Notes: generated from the sequence alone by a model not told the origin. Positions 26,228-35,563 are shown, numbered from the stretch's first letter. The stretch is 64,000 nt of DNA from Fen-999 sp044220545 (GCA_044220545.1 JBGAQX010000007.1:1-64000); one strand, 5' to 3'. Translations and numbers: made by a program.

Positions 26228-26848
26228 ATGAAACGCCTGTTTGCAATGCTGGCCGGCCTGCTGGTCATGGTCGGCGCCGGAGCGCAGGAGATCGCCCCCG
26301 ATGCCTTGGTCCGCGGTGTCGCGAACGATGTGCTCGATATCGTTCGCAAGGACAAGGACATTCAGTCCGGCAACACCCGCAAGGCGGTTGATCTGGCCGA
26401 GGCCAAGGTACTGCCGCATTTCAATTTCCCCCACATGACGGCTCTGGCTGTCGGCAAAGACTGGCGGCAGGCGAGTCCGACCCAGCAGAAAACACTGATC
26501 GATGAATTCCGCATGTTGCTGGTCCGAACCTATTCCAAGGCCCTGACCGAGTATCGCAACCAAAGTATCGATTTCAAACCCTTGAAGATGCAGGTGACGG
26601 ATACCGACGTCACCGTTCGCTCGCTGGTCAACCAGCCGGGCAACAAACCGGTACAAATCGACTACAACCTGGAAAAGACCGACCGGGGCTGGAAGGTCTA
26701 CGATATTTCGGTGGCCGGTATCAGTCTGGTTACCAACTATCGCGGCTCGTTCGCGCAGGAAGTCAGTGCGGGTGGCATCGACGGGCTGATTGCCGCCTTG
26801 CGCACCAAGAACAAAGGCAGTGACGCTTCGGCCGCCCATAAGCAATGA
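26228..26848 (+). CDS. mlaC: Periplasmic phospholipid-binding protein MlaC
   Basis: MlaC ferries phospholipids between MlaA and MlaD. The 206-residue product has a Sec signal (MKRLFAMLAGLLVMVGAGAQ, cleavage near residue 20) and an MlaC/Tol-Tol-Ttg2 domain, including ALAVGKDWRQASPTQQKTLI and GWKVYDISVAGISLVTNYR. The start is preceded by GAAGGAA. Its last 4 nt overlap the mlaB start. Confidence 0.94.
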   Translation: MKRLFAMLAGLLVMVGAGAQEIAPDALVRGVANDVLDIVRKDKDIQSGNTRKAVDLAEAKVLPHFNFPHMTALAVGKDWRQASPTQQKTLIDEFRMLLVRTYSKALTEYRNQSIDFKPLKMQVTDTDVTVRSLVNQPGNKPVQIDYNLEKTDRGWKVYDISVAGISLVTNYRGSFAQEVSAGGIDGLIAALRTKNKGSDASAAHKQ

Positions 26849-27126
26849 TCGAAATCTTAGAGGGCCGCATGCGGGTGATGGGGCCGATGGTCATCACAAC
26901 GGCCGCGGCGCTGAAGACGGCGGGTGAGTCGGCTTTGTCGGCCGGCGCCAGTGTCATTGATCTCTCCGGGGTAACCGATGCCGATTCCGCCGCCGTCGCG
27001 ATCCTGCTCGCCTGGACTCGCGGTGCGCAGGAGCGTCGGCAGACGCTCTCCATCGTCGAGTCTCCCGAGAGCATCCGTTCGCTGGCCACGCTCTACGGCG
27101 TAGCCGACTTGCTGCCCCTGGCCTGA
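26845..27126 (+). CDS. mlaB: STAS-domain protein MlaB
   Basis: The 93-residue single STAS domain has the core VIDLSGVTDADSAAVAILLAW, in which the buried Ser/Thr region of the family is kept. MlaB binds MlaF in the cytoplasm and stabilises the transporter. It overlaps mlaC by 4 nt and ends the mla set just before murA. Confidence 0.88.
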   Translation: MIEILEGRMRVMGPMVITTAAALKTAGESALSAGASVIDLSGVTDADSAAVAILLAWTRGAQERRQTLSIVESPESIRSLATLYGVADLLPLA

Positions 27127-27157
27127 GGCCCGGAACGCCTTGATGGGCCGTCGATAG

Positions 27158-28408
27158 ATGGACAAATTGCTGATCGAAGGCGGCCAAGCGCTGTGCGGCG
27201 AGATCGCCATTTCCGGAGCAAAGAACGCCGCGCTGCCGCTGTTGACCGCGGCACTGCTGACCAGCGAGCCAGTGACGTTCGGCAACGTACCGGATCTCAA
27301 CGATATCGCCACCATGCTGAAGCTTCTGGCCCAGATGGGGGTGAAAGTCGAACGGCAGGGCGACACCGTTACCCTTGATGCGTCGGTGCTCGACAATCTC
27401 GTGGCGCCCTATGAGATGGTCAAGACCATGCGCGCGTCCATCCTGGTGCTCGGCCCTCTGGTTGCCCGTGCCGGCGAAGCCCGGGTGTCCTTGCCGGGCG
27501 GCTGCGCCATCGGCGCCCGCCCGGTCGATCAGCACATCAAGGGCTTGCAGGCGATGGGCGCTGAAATCGCTGTCGAGCAGGGCTATGTCCACGCCCGTTC
27601 ACCCAGACTCAAGGGCGCGCGGCTGTTTACCGACATGGTGACCGTGACCGGTACCGAGAACCTGATGATGGCCGCTTGCCTTGCCGCCGGCGAGACGGTG
27701 ATCGAGAATGCCGCGCGGGAGCCGGAGGTGGTCGATCTCGCCAATTGTCTGGTGGCCATGGGGGCGCAAATCTCCGGTGCCGGCACCGACGTGATCCGCA
27801 TTCGGGGCGTGGCGCGTCTGCACGGCGCCAGCCATCGCATCATGCCCGATCGTATCGAGACCGGCACCTACCTGTGTGCCGCCGCCGCCACCGGTGGCCA
27901 GATCAGGCTGACCGGCACATCGGCAAGCTATGTCGACGCGGTGATCGACAAGCTGATGGACGCAGGCTGCGAGATCGTCATCGAGCGCGAGGCCATCGCG
28001 CTGCGGGCGCCGGCTCGGCTGACCTCGGTATCGATTCGCACGGCGCCCTATCCGGCGTTTCCGACCGACATGCAGGCGCAGTTCATGGCCATCAATACGG
28101 TGGCCAACGGCACGGCGATCATCCGCGAAACCATTTTTGAAAACCGCTACATGCACGCGGTGGAGTTGATCCGTTTGGGTGCCGACATCAAGATCGACGG
28201 CAACACGGCGGTTGTCCGGGGCGTCGATCAATTGAACGGCGCCACCGTGATGGCCACCGACTTGCGCGCATCGGCTGGCTTGGTCATCGCCGGCCTGGCG
28301 GCCACCGGTGAGACGCTGGTCGACCGCATTTATCACCTGGATCGCGGCTACGAGCGGCTCGATCAGAAACTCTCGGCCCTGGGCGCGCGGGTACGCAGGG
28401 TAAAATAG
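27158..28408 (+). CDS. murA: UDP-N-acetylglucosamine 1-carboxyvinyltransferase
   Basis: MurA transfers enolpyruvate to UDP-GlcNAc, the first committed step of peptidoglycan synthesis in the cytoplasm. The 416-residue protein has the inside-out alpha/beta barrel motifs, including SGAKNAALPLL near the N-terminus and the catalytic loop LPGGCAIGARPVDQH with Cys116. The Cys (not Asp) predicts fosfomycin sensitivity. It lies 31 nt after mlaB and 5 nt before hisG, the usual betaproteobacterial neighbourhood (mla-murA-his). Confidence 0.96.
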   Translation: MDKLLIEGGQALCGEIAISGAKNAALPLLTAALLTSEPVTFGNVPDLNDIATMLKLLAQMGVKVERQGDTVTLDASVLDNLVAPYEMVKTMRASILVLGPLVARAGEARVSLPGGCAIGARPVDQHIKGLQAMGAEIAVEQGYVHARSPRLKGARLFTDMVTVTGTENLMMAACLAAGETVIENAAREPEVVDLANCLVAMGAQISGAGTDVIRIRGVARLHGASHRIMPDRIETGTYLCAAAATGGQIRLTGTSASYVDAVIDKLMDAGCEIVIEREAIALRAPARLTSVSIRTAPYPAFPTDMQAQFMAINTVANGTAIIRETIFENRYMHAVELIRLGADIKIDGNTAVVRGVDQLNGATVMATDLRASAGLVIAGLAATGETLVDRIYHLDRGYERLDQKLSALGARVRRVK

Positions 28409-28413
28409 ATGCG

Positions 28414-29055
28414 ATGAACGGCATCACCATCGCCCTTTCCAAAGGCCGCATCTTCGAGGAAACCCTTCCTCTGTTGGCGGCGGCCGGCATCGTGCCGACC
28501 GAGAATCCCGAGCGGTCGCGCAAACTGATCATAGACACCAATCGGCCGGACGTGCGGGTCGTCATTGTCCGTGCTTCCGACGTGCCGACCTATGTCCAGT
28601 ATGGGGCCGCCGATCTGGGTATCGCCGGCAAGGACGTCCTGCTCGAGCATGGCGGCGCCGGCCTCTATCAGCCGCTGGACCTGAAGATCGCCAAATGCCG
28701 GCTCTGCGTGGCGGCGCCAGCCGGGTTCGACTACGCGGCGGCCGTGCGCCGCGGCGCACGACTGCGGGTCGCCACCAAGTACATTCAGACCGCGCGCGAG
28801 CACTTTGCCTCCAAGGGGGTGCACGTCGACCTGATCAAACTCTACGGCTCCATGGAACTTGCGCCGCTGGCCGGCTTGGCGGACGCCATTGTCGACCTGG
28901 TCTCCAGTGGCGGTACCCTCAAGGCCAACAATCTGGTCGAGGTCGAAGACATCATGGCGATCTCCTCGCGTCTGGTCGTCAATCAGGCCAGCCTGAAAAT
29001 GAAGCACGATCTGCTGCAACCCGTGATCGATGCGTTCGCCGGAGCCGTGACATGA
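28414..29055 (+). CDS. hisG: ATP phosphoribosyltransferase, short form HisG
   Basis: This enzyme catalyses the first step of histidine synthesis, joining ATP and PRPP. The protein is 213 residues, the short HisG(S) form, which lacks the C-terminal regulatory domain and needs HisZ for activity and feedback control. Family blocks include ALSKGRIFEETLPLL, GAADLGIAGKDVLLEHG and the PRPP loop DLVSSGGTLKANNL. hisZ is not in this window. It overlaps hisD by 4 nt. Confidence 0.95.
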   Translation: MNGITIALSKGRIFEETLPLLAAAGIVPTENPERSRKLIIDTNRPDVRVVIVRASDVPTYVQYGAADLGIAGKDVLLEHGGAGLYQPLDLKIAKCRLCVAAPAGFDYAAAVRRGARLRVATKYIQTAREHFASKGVHVDLIKLYGSMELAPLAGLADAIVDLVSSGGTLKANNLVEVEDIMAISSRLVVNQASLKMKHDLLQPVIDAFAGAVT

Positions 29056-30350
29056 CCATCCGACGCCTTTCCAGCCGGGCACCCGAATTCTTCGCCACTC
29101 TGGATGCGTTGCTGCATTTCAATAATTCCACGGACGAGGCCATCGAGCGCACAGTCGCCGAGGTACTCGCCAGCGTGCGTACCGTTGGCGATGCCGCGGT
29201 GCTCGACTACACGCGCCGCTTCGACCGGCTGGATGTGGCCGGCATCGCCGAACTGGAACTCGCCAAGGACGTGCTCAAAGCCGCCTTTGGTGGCTTGCCG
29301 GTGGTCCAGCGCCAGGCGCTGGAAGCCGCCGCCCGCCGCATCCGCGCGTACCACGAGCGGCAGAAACTCGAATCCTGGGAGTACACCGAAGCCGATGGCA
29401 CGCGCCTCGGCCAGAAAGTGACGCCGCTGGATCGAGTCGGCCTGTACGTTCCCGGTGGCAAGGCCGCCTACCCGAGTTCCGTATTGATGAATGCCATTCC
29501 GGCCAAGGTGGCTGGCGTGAAGGAACTCATCATGGTGGTGCCCACGCCGGGCGGTCAGAGAAACGATCTCGTGTTGGCGGCGGCGCATCTGGCGGGTGTC
29601 GACCGGGTCTTCGCCATTGGTGGTGCCCAGGCGGTCGCGGCATTGGCATACGGTACCCAAACCATCCCGCGGGTGGACAAGATCGTCGGCCCCGGCAACG
29701 CTTATGTGGCGGCGGCCAAGCGGCGTGTCTTCGGCACGGTCGGCATCGACATGGTGGCCGGTCCTTCCGAAGTGCTGGTGATCTCGGATGGCTCCGGCGA
29801 TCCCGACTGGACGGCGATTGACCTCTTTGCCCAGGCCGAACATGACGAACTCGCCCAGTCGATTTTGCTTTGTCCGGATGCCGCCTTCCTCGATCGGGTG
29901 GCGGCCAGCATCGAGAAGCTGTTGCCGACCATGCCGCGCCAGAACGTTATCGCCGCGTCGCTGGACGGACGCGGCGCCCTGATCCAGGTGACCGATCTCG
30001 ACGAGGCCTGCGTCATCGCCAACCGCATTGCGCCGGAGCATCTGGAGCTGGCGGTCGAGAACCCACGCGCTCTGGCCGAAAAGATCCGCCACGCCGGCGC
30101 CATTTTCATGGGCCACTACACCTCGGAATCGCTGGGCGACTATTGTGCCGGCCCCAACCACGTCTTGCCCACCGCGCGCAGCGCCCGCTTCTCAAGTCCC
30201 CTGGGCGTCTATGACTTCCAGAAGCGCACCAGTCTGATCGAGGTCTCGGCCGCCGGCGCGCAGACCCTGGGCCCCATCGCGGCGACGCTGGCCCATGGCG
30301 AGGGACTCACGGCCCACGCTCGGGCGGCAGAATTGCGCCTGAAGGGCTGA
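29052..30350 (+). CDS. hisD: Histidinol dehydrogenase
   Basis: HisD oxidises histidinol to histidine in two NAD-dependent steps. The 432-residue protein has YVPGGKAAYPSSVLMNAIPA, the signature region ending in VDMIAGPSE-like IDMVAGPSEVLV, the zinc-ligand segment FAQAEHDELAQS and the C-terminal HTGAxFxG-type block AGAIFMGHYTSESLGDY. The ATG at 29052 overlaps the hisG stop (ATGA). Longer upstream readings run inside hisG and are rejected. Confidence 0.96.
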   Translation: MTIRRLSSRAPEFFATLDALLHFNNSTDEAIERTVAEVLASVRTVGDAAVLDYTRRFDRLDVAGIAELELAKDVLKAAFGGLPVVQRQALEAAARRIRAYHERQKLESWEYTEADGTRLGQKVTPLDRVGLYVPGGKAAYPSSVLMNAIPAKVAGVKELIMVVPTPGGQRNDLVLAAAHLAGVDRVFAIGGAQAVAALAYGTQTIPRVDKIVGPGNAYVAAAKRRVFGTVGIDMVAGPSEVLVISDGSGDPDWTAIDLFAQAEHDELAQSILLCPDAAFLDRVAASIEKLLPTMPRQNVIAASLDGRGALIQVTDLDEACVIANRIAPEHLELAVENPRALAEKIRHAGAIFMGHYTSESLGDYCAGPNHVLPTARSARFSSPLGVYDFQKRTSLIEVSAAGAQTLGPIAATLAHGEGLTAHARAAELRLKG

Positions 30351-30380
30351 CCCCGGTTCTCTCGGTGGGGCCGGGGGGCG

Positions 30381-31235
30381 ATGATCAAGCGGACATCTTT
30401 CCTGGGTGGCTTTGCTCTGGCGCTGACCATGTCGATGGCGCCGGCCATGGCCTATGCCGAGCCGGCGCCGGCGTTGATCCTGGCCGGGGTCTATCGCGAG
30501 GATATCGATCCCGCCGGCTACTGGGTCAGCGAGAAACTCGACGGCTTCCGGGCCTATTGGGACGGCCAGAGACTCTACTTCCGGAGCGGGCGCATCGTCC
30601 CGGCGCCGGAATGGTTCACCCGCGACCTGCCGGCGCAGGCACTCGACGGCGAACTCTGGCTGGAGCGCGGTGGTTTCGAGCGGCTGGCCAGTATCGTGCG
30701 CAAGAGCGAACCGGTGGACGCGGAGTGGCGACAAGTCCGCTACATGTTGTTCGAGTTGCCCGGCACCGCCGGCACCTTCACCGAACGCAAGGATCGTCTG
30801 CGTCGCCTGGTGGCGCAGGCGGCCAGTCCCTGGCTACTGGCCGTCGAGCAGTGGCGCGTCGGCGACCGGCAAGCCCTGATGGCCAAGCTGGAACAGATAG
30901 TGGCCATTGGCGGCGAGGGGCTGATGCTGCATCGCGCCGACGCGCTGTATGCGGCGCGGCGGAGCGACGATCTGCTCAAGTTGAAACCCTTTCTGGATCA
31001 TGAGGCCCGGGTGATCGCCCATCTGGCCGGCGCCGGCCGCCACACGGGCCGGCTGGGCGCCTTGCTGGTTGAAGACGCCGATGGACGCCGCTTTCGTGTC
31101 GGCGCCGGCTTCAGCGATGCCCAGCGGGAGAATCCACCGCCGGTGGGCGGCACCATTACCTATCGTTATCGCGGCCTGACGGCGAAAGGCTTGCCGCGCT
31201 TCCCTTCGTTCCTGCGGATACGCGAGGCGTTCTGA
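30381..31235 (+). CDS. ligE: Periplasmic ATP-dependent DNA ligase (Lig E type)
   Basis: The 284-residue minimal ligase has a signal peptide (cleavage after MAYA, about residue 26), so it acts outside the cytoplasm. Nucleotidyltransferase motifs are all present: motif I EKLDGFRAYW with adenylated Lys52, motif III LDGELWLE, motif IV GGEGLMLHR and motif V LLKLKPF. A C-terminal OB fold follows, without a DNA-binding insert. Such ligases occur in naturally competent proteobacteria and are thought to seal extracellular or incoming DNA. It sits between hisD and an inverted hisC, an unusual place. Confidence 0.9.
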   Translation: MIKRTSFLGGFALALTMSMAPAMAYAEPAPALILAGVYREDIDPAGYWVSEKLDGFRAYWDGQRLYFRSGRIVPAPEWFTRDLPAQALDGELWLERGGFERLASIVRKSEPVDAEWRQVRYMLFELPGTAGTFTERKDRLRRLVAQAASPWLLAVEQWRVGDRQALMAKLEQIVAIGGEGLMLHRADALYAARRSDDLLKLKPFLDHEARVIAHLAGAGRHTGRLGALLVEDADGRRFRVGAGFSDAQRENPPPVGGTITYRYRGLTAKGLPRFPSFLRIREAF

Positions 31236-31238
31236 CGG

Positions 31239-32303
31239 CTACGGCCTGACAATGGCCGCCAAGGCCGCTACCAGGGCCTCGCATTGCTCATCAGTACCGA
31301 CGGTGATGCGCAGGAACTGCTCGATGCGCGGCAGGCGGAAGTGGCGGACGATGATGCTTCGCTCGCGCAGTGCCTGTGCCAGGCTGCCCGCATCGTGTTC
31401 GGGGTGACGGGCGAAGACGAAGTTGGCGCACGAGGGCAGTACCTCGAACCCCAGGTCTGTCATCTTTGCCGTCAGCGTGTCGCGGCTGCGCATGACGGAC
31501 TGCCGCGTGCGATCGAACCACTCCCGGTCCTCGATGGCGGCTGCCGCGCCGGCCAGCGCGAGCCGGTCGAGCGGGTAGGAGTTGAAGCTGTTCTTGACCC
31601 GTTCCAGGGCTTCGATCAGCCGGGCGTCGCCAACGGCGAAGCCAACTCGCAAGCCCGCCAGGGACCGTGACTTGGACAAGGTCTGCACCACCAGCAGGTT
31701 GGGGTGTTTGCCCACCAGCGCTACGGCCGATTCGGCTCCAAAATCAACGTAAGCTTCGTCGATGACCACCACCGAATCCGGGTTGCCGGCGACGATGCAT
31801 TCTATGTCCGCAAGGGGCAGGGCGCGGCCGGTCGGCGCGTTGGGGTTGGGGAAGACGATGCCGCCGTTGGCTCTCAGGTAATCCTCGGGCCGGATGCCGA
31901 ACCGATCGGTCAACGGTATCGTTTCGAAGTCGACGCCGTAAAGGCGGCAATAGACCGGGTAGAAGCTGTAGGTGATGTCCGGGAACAGGATTGGCCGCTC
32001 ATGCTTGAGCAGCGCGAGAAAAACGTGCGCCAGCACTTCGTCGGAGCCGTTGCCGACAAACACCTGCCCCGGCTCGATGTGGCCGAAGTAACCGGCCACG
32101 GCGGCCTTCAGGCGCGAACCCTCCGGATCGGGGTAGAGCCGCAAGCCTTCGTCGGTCTCCGCGCGGATGGCGGCGAGCGCCCTGGGCGATGGACCGTAGG
32201 GGTTTTCGTTGGTGTTGAGCTTGATCAGATTGGCCAGCTTCGGCTGCTCGCCCGGCACGTAGGGCGTGAGGGACTTGGCGACTTCGCTCCAGTAGCGGCT
32301 CAT
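31239..32303 (-). CDS. hisC: Histidinol-phosphate aminotransferase
   Basis: HisC is a PLP enzyme that converts imidazole-acetol phosphate to histidinol phosphate. The 354-residue fold-type I protein has IKLNTNENPYGPSPRAL at the N-terminus, NPNAPTGRALPL, the Asp/Tyr pair VVIDEAYVDFG and the PLP-Lys segment TLSKSRSLAGLRVGFA. It is on the minus strand, opposite to all other his genes here, convergent with ligE (3 nt apart) and divergent from hisB (87 bp), so it needs its own promoter. Confidence 0.95.
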   Translation of the reverse strand: MSRYWSEVAKSLTPYVPGEQPKLANLIKLNTNENPYGPSPRALAAIRAETDEGLRLYPDPEGSRLKAAVAGYFGHIEPGQVFVGNGSDEVLAHVFLALLKHERPILFPDITYSFYPVYCRLYGVDFETIPLTDRFGIRPEDYLRANGGIVFPNPNAPTGRALPLADIECIVAGNPDSVVVIDEAYVDFGAESAVALVGKHPNLLVVQTLSKSRSLAGLRVGFAVGDARLIEALERVKNSFNSYPLDRLALAGAAAAIEDREWFDRTRQSVMRSRDTLTAKMTDLGFEVLPSCANFVFARHPEHDAGSLAQALRERSIIVRHFRLPRIEQFLRITVGTDEQCEALVAALAAIVRP

Positions 32304-32390
32304 GGGGATTATCGGCAGGTTGGTGGGATGTTGGCGCGACGCAAAATGGTATCATGGCCTCCGTTTTCGTCCGCCGAAGCACACCGTCAA

Positions 32391-32975
32391 ATGCGCAGCG
32401 CCGAAGTTCACCGCAACACGCTGGAAACCCAAGTCCGGGTCAAGCTCGATCTGGACGGCGGCGGTACCGCCAAACTCGCGACCGGCATCGGATTCCTCGA
32501 TCACATGCTCGATCAGATCGCCCGTCACGGCATGGTTGATCTGGAGATCGAGGCCAAGGGCGACCTGCACATCGATGCTCATCACACCGTCGAGGATGTC
32601 GGTATCACGCTCGGCCAGGCGCTTGCCAAGGCCATCGGCGACAAGAAGGGCGTGCGCCGTTACGGCCACGCCTACGTGCCGCTCGACGAGGCGCTATCGC
32701 GCGTCGTGGTGGATCTCTCCGGTCGGCCGGGACTCGTATTCGAGGTGCCCTTCGTGCGCGCTGCCATCGGCGAGTTCGATGTCGATCTGGTGCGGGAGTT
32801 CTTCCAGGGCCTGGTCAATCACGCGGCGATGACCGTGCATGTCGATGCCCTGCGCGGCGACAACGCGCACCATCAGGCCGAAACCGTCTTCAAGGCTTTT
32901 GGCCGCGCCCTGCGCATGGCGGTCGAAGCCGATCCGCGCGCCACCGGCGTGCCGTCCACCAAGGGAACTCTCTGA
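32391..32975 (+). CDS. hisB: Imidazoleglycerol-phosphate dehydratase
   Basis: HisB dehydrates imidazoleglycerol phosphate. The 194-residue protein is the monofunctional form without the N-terminal phosphatase domain found in E. coli. The manganese-binding His-rich motifs are visible: GFLDHMLDQIARHG, IDAHHTVEDVGI, FFQGLVNHAAMT and DNAHHQAETVFKA. The ATG at 32391 gives the usual length, although no clear ribosome binding site precedes it. It is the first gene of hisBHAFIE. Confidence 0.95.
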   Translation: MRSAEVHRNTLETQVRVKLDLDGGGTAKLATGIGFLDHMLDQIARHGMVDLEIEAKGDLHIDAHHTVEDVGITLGQALAKAIGDKKGVRRYGHAYVPLDEALSRVVVDLSGRPGLVFEVPFVRAAIGEFDVDLVREFFQGLVNHAAMTVHVDALRGDNAHHQAETVFKAFGRALRMAVEADPRATGVPSTKGTL

Positions 32976-32982
32976 TCCCGCC

Positions 32983-33612
32983 ATGAGTGTCGTCGCGGTT
33001 GTCGATTACGGCATGGGCAATCTACGCTCCGTGGCCAAGGCCCTTGAACATGTGGCGCCGGCTGCGCGTGTGCTGGTGACGTCCGATCCGGCGGCCTTGA
33101 TGGTGGCCGATCGCGTCGTGGTGCCCGGGCAGGGCGCCATGCCCGACTGCATGCGCGAGCTGACTGCTCGCGGCTTGCGGGACGCCGTCATTCGCGTTGC
33201 CGCCGAGAAGCCATTCCTGGGCATCTGCATCGGTCTGCAAATGCTGTTCGAGCACAGCGAGGAGGGCGACGTGCCTGGTCTGGGGATTTTTCCGGGACAG
33301 GTACGGCGTTTCCCGGCCGAGGAAACAGTCGCCAAGGGCTTGAAGGTGCCGCATATGGGCTGGAACGAAGTGAGCCAGGCCGAGCCACATCCGTTGTGGG
33401 CGGATATCTCCGACAGCGCGCGCTTCTACTTCGTGCATAGCTACTACGTCGAGCCGGCGGAGCCTTCCGCCATCGCCGGTTCCACTCACTACGGCATCCC
33501 CTTTACCAGTGCCGTGGCCCGCGCTAACATCTTCGCCGTCCAGTTCCACCCGGAAAAAAGCGCCCAGGCGGGCCTGCAACTCCTTGGCAACTTCATGCGC
33601 TGGCATCCTTGA
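32983..33612 (+). CDS. hisH: Imidazole glycerol phosphate synthase, glutaminase subunit HisH
   Basis: HisH releases ammonia from glutamine and channels it to HisF. The 209-residue class I glutamine amidotransferase has the nucleophile elbow FLGICIGLQMLFE (Cys) and the His-Glu pair in VQFHPEKSAQAG. The oxyanion-strand segment is VVPGQGAMPDCM. It lies 7 nt after hisB. Start ATG at 32983; longer readings overlap hisB. Confidence 0.96.
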   Translation: MSVVAVVDYGMGNLRSVAKALEHVAPAARVLVTSDPAALMVADRVVVPGQGAMPDCMRELTARGLRDAVIRVAAEKPFLGICIGLQMLFEHSEEGDVPGLGIFPGQVRRFPAEETVAKGLKVPHMGWNEVSQAEPHPLWADISDSARFYFVHSYYVEPAEPSAIAGSTHYGIPFTSAVARANIFAVQFHPEKSAQAGLQLLGNFMRWHP

Positions 33613-33663
33613 GCCCATCAGGGTTCCGGCAAACTTCCGTCACCTCGACTCTCCAGACCAACT

Positions 33664-34407
33664 ATGCTGCTGATTCCCGCGATCGACCTGAAGGACGGGC
33701 ACTGCGTGCGCCTCAAGCAAGGCGACATGGACGATGCCACGGTGTTTTCCGAGCATCCGGCGGCGATGGCGCGCCACTGGATAGCGCAAGGAGCGCGTCG
33801 GCTGCATCTGGTCGACCTCAACGGCGCCTTCGCCGGCAAGCCGAAGAACGAGTCGGCCATCAAGGCCATCCTTGACGAGGTCGGCGAGGAAATTCCGGTG
33901 CAGCTCGGCGGCGGCATTCGCGATCTCGACACCATCGAGCGCTGCCTGGACGATGGCATCAGCTACGTGATCATCGGTACCGCGGCCGTGAAGAACCCCG
34001 GCTTCCTGCACGACGCCTGCACCGCGTTTCCCGGCCACATCATCGTCGGCCTCGATGCCAAGGACGGCAAGGTGGCGGTCGACGGCTGGTCGAAGATGAC
34101 CGGTCACGACGTTATCGACCTGGCCAGGAAGTTCGAGGACTACGGCGTCGAAGCCATCGTCTATACCGACATCGGCCGCGACGGGATGATGAGTGGAGTG
34201 AACGTCGAGGCGACGGTGAAGCTGGCCCAGGCGCTGCGCATCCCCGTCATAGCCTCGGGTGGCATCGCTTCCATCAAGGACGTTCAGGCGCTCTGCAAAG
34301 TACAGGACGAGGGCATCATGGGCGCCATTACCGGCCGGGCCATCTACGAAGGCAAGCTGGATTTTGGCAAGGCCCAGGCGGAAGCGGACAGCTTGTCCGC
34401 CAAGTAG
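33664..34407 (+). CDS. hisA: Phosphoribosylformimino-AICAR isomerase HisA
   Basis: HisA carries out the Amadori rearrangement of ProFAR to PRFAR. The 247-residue half-barrel-duplicated TIM barrel begins MLLIPAIDLKDGHCVRL with the catalytic Asp in AIDLKDG, and has the second phosphate-binding half IVYTDIGRDGMMSGVN with the second Asp. It follows hisH after 51 nt and precedes hisF by 14 nt. Confidence 0.96.
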   Translation: MLLIPAIDLKDGHCVRLKQGDMDDATVFSEHPAAMARHWIAQGARRLHLVDLNGAFAGKPKNESAIKAILDEVGEEIPVQLGGGIRDLDTIERCLDDGISYVIIGTAAVKNPGFLHDACTAFPGHIIVGLDAKDGKVAVDGWSKMTGHDVIDLARKFEDYGVEAIVYTDIGRDGMMSGVNVEATVKLAQALRIPVIASGGIASIKDVQALCKVQDEGIMGAITGRAIYEGKLDFGKAQAEADSLSAK

Positions 34408-34421
34408 CCGCAAGAGCCCTC

Positions 34422-35180
34422 ATGCTTGCCAAACGCATCATTCCCTGCCTCGACGTCAAAGCCGGCCGCGTGGTCAAGGGCGTCAATTTCGTCGAGCTGC
34501 GCGATGCCGGCGACCCGGTCGAGGTCGCCAAGCGTTACGACGAGCAGGGCGCCGACGAGATTACCTTTCTCGACATCACTGCCAGCTCCGACGACCGGGA
34601 CATCATTCTGCATATCGTCGAGGCTTGCGCCGAACAGGTATTCATTCCGCTGACCGTCGGCGGTGGTGTGCGCGTCGTCGATGATGTGCGGCGCCTGCTC
34701 AACGCCGGTGCCGACAAGGTGAGCATGAACACGGCGGCCGTGAATAACCCGCAACTGGTTGCCGATGCTTCGGGCAAGGTCGGTTCGCAGTGTATCGTCG
34801 TCGCCATCGACGCCAAGCAGACCAGTCCCGGCAAGTGGGAGGTGTTCACCCATGGCGGGCGCAAGAACGTCGGCCTGGACGCCATCGAATGGGCCAAGGA
34901 GGTGGCGCGGCTCGGCGCCGGCGAAATTCTGCTGACCAGCATGGATCGCGACGGCACCAAGAACGGCTTCGATCTGGAGCTCACCCGTCGCATCGCCGAG
35001 GCGGTGGCCATTCCCGTCATCGCCAGCGGCGGTGTCGGCAACCTTCAGCATCTGGCCGATGGCGTTCAACAGGGCAAGGCCGACGCCGTGCTCGCCGCGA
35101 GCATCTTTCACTACGGCGAATACACTGTTCGCCAGGCCAAGGAATACATGCGTTCCCGTGGCATCGAGGTAAGGCTATGA
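34422..35180 (+). CDS. hisF: Imidazole glycerol phosphate synthase, cyclase subunit HisF
   Basis: HisF uses ammonia from HisH to form imidazoleglycerol phosphate and AICAR. The 252-residue TIM barrel begins MLAKRIIPCLDVKAGRVVKG with catalytic Asp11, and has the second catalytic Asp in LLTSMDRDGTKNGFD. Phosphate-binding repeats IASGGVGN and VGGGVR are present. It overlaps hisI by 4 nt (ATGA). Confidence 0.97.
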   Translation: MLAKRIIPCLDVKAGRVVKGVNFVELRDAGDPVEVAKRYDEQGADEITFLDITASSDDRDIILHIVEACAEQVFIPLTVGGGVRVVDDVRRLLNAGADKVSMNTAAVNNPQLVADASGKVGSQCIVVAIDAKQTSPGKWEVFTHGGRKNVGLDAIEWAKEVARLGAGEILLTSMDRDGTKNGFDLELTRRIAEAVAIPVIASGGVGNLQHLADGVQQGKADAVLAASIFHYGEYTVRQAKEYMRSRGIEVRL

Positions 35181-35563
35181 CCTACAAATGGCTTAACGAT
35201 ATCAAGTGGGACGAACAGGGCCTGGTTCCCGTGATCGCCCAGGATGCCGGCAGCGGCGACGTGTTGATGTTCGCCTGGATGAACCGCGAGGCCCTCGAAA
35301 AGACCGCGGCCATCGGCCAGGCCGTCTATTGGTCGCGCTCCCGCCGCAAGCTCTGGCACAAGGGCGAAGAGTCGGGGCACTTCCAGAAAGTGCTGGAAAT
35401 CCGCACCGATTGCGACAACGACGTGGTGCTGCTGAAGATCGAGCAGGTTGGCGGTATAGCGTGCCATACGGGACGCAAGAGCTGTTTCTTCCAGCAACTG
35501 AAGGACGGTGGCTGGGAACCGGTCGAGCCTGTGCTGAAGGACCCTAAGGAGATATACAAGTGA
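35177..35563 (+). CDS. hisI: Phosphoribosyl-AMP cyclohydrolase HisI
   Basis: HisI opens the adenine ring of PR-AMP. The 128-residue stand-alone cyclohydrolase has the zinc and magnesium ligands DCDNDVV and ACHTGRKSCFF and the N-terminal block VLMFAWMNREALEKT. In this organism it is separate from HisE, unlike the E. coli fusion. It overlaps both hisF and hisE by 4 nt. Confidence 0.96.
   Translation: MTYKWLNDIKWDEQGLVPVIAQDAGSGDVLMFAWMNREALEKTAAIGQAVYWSRSRRKLWHKGEESGHFQKVLEIRTDCDNDVVLLKIEQVGGIACHTGRKSCFFQQLKDGGWEPVEPVLKDPKEIYK

Noticed and set aside
30351..30380. GC-rich CCCCGG...CCGGGG repeat between hisD and ligE as terminator
   Set aside because: There is no T run and the loop is long and partly complementary; it may fold, but nothing supports termination.
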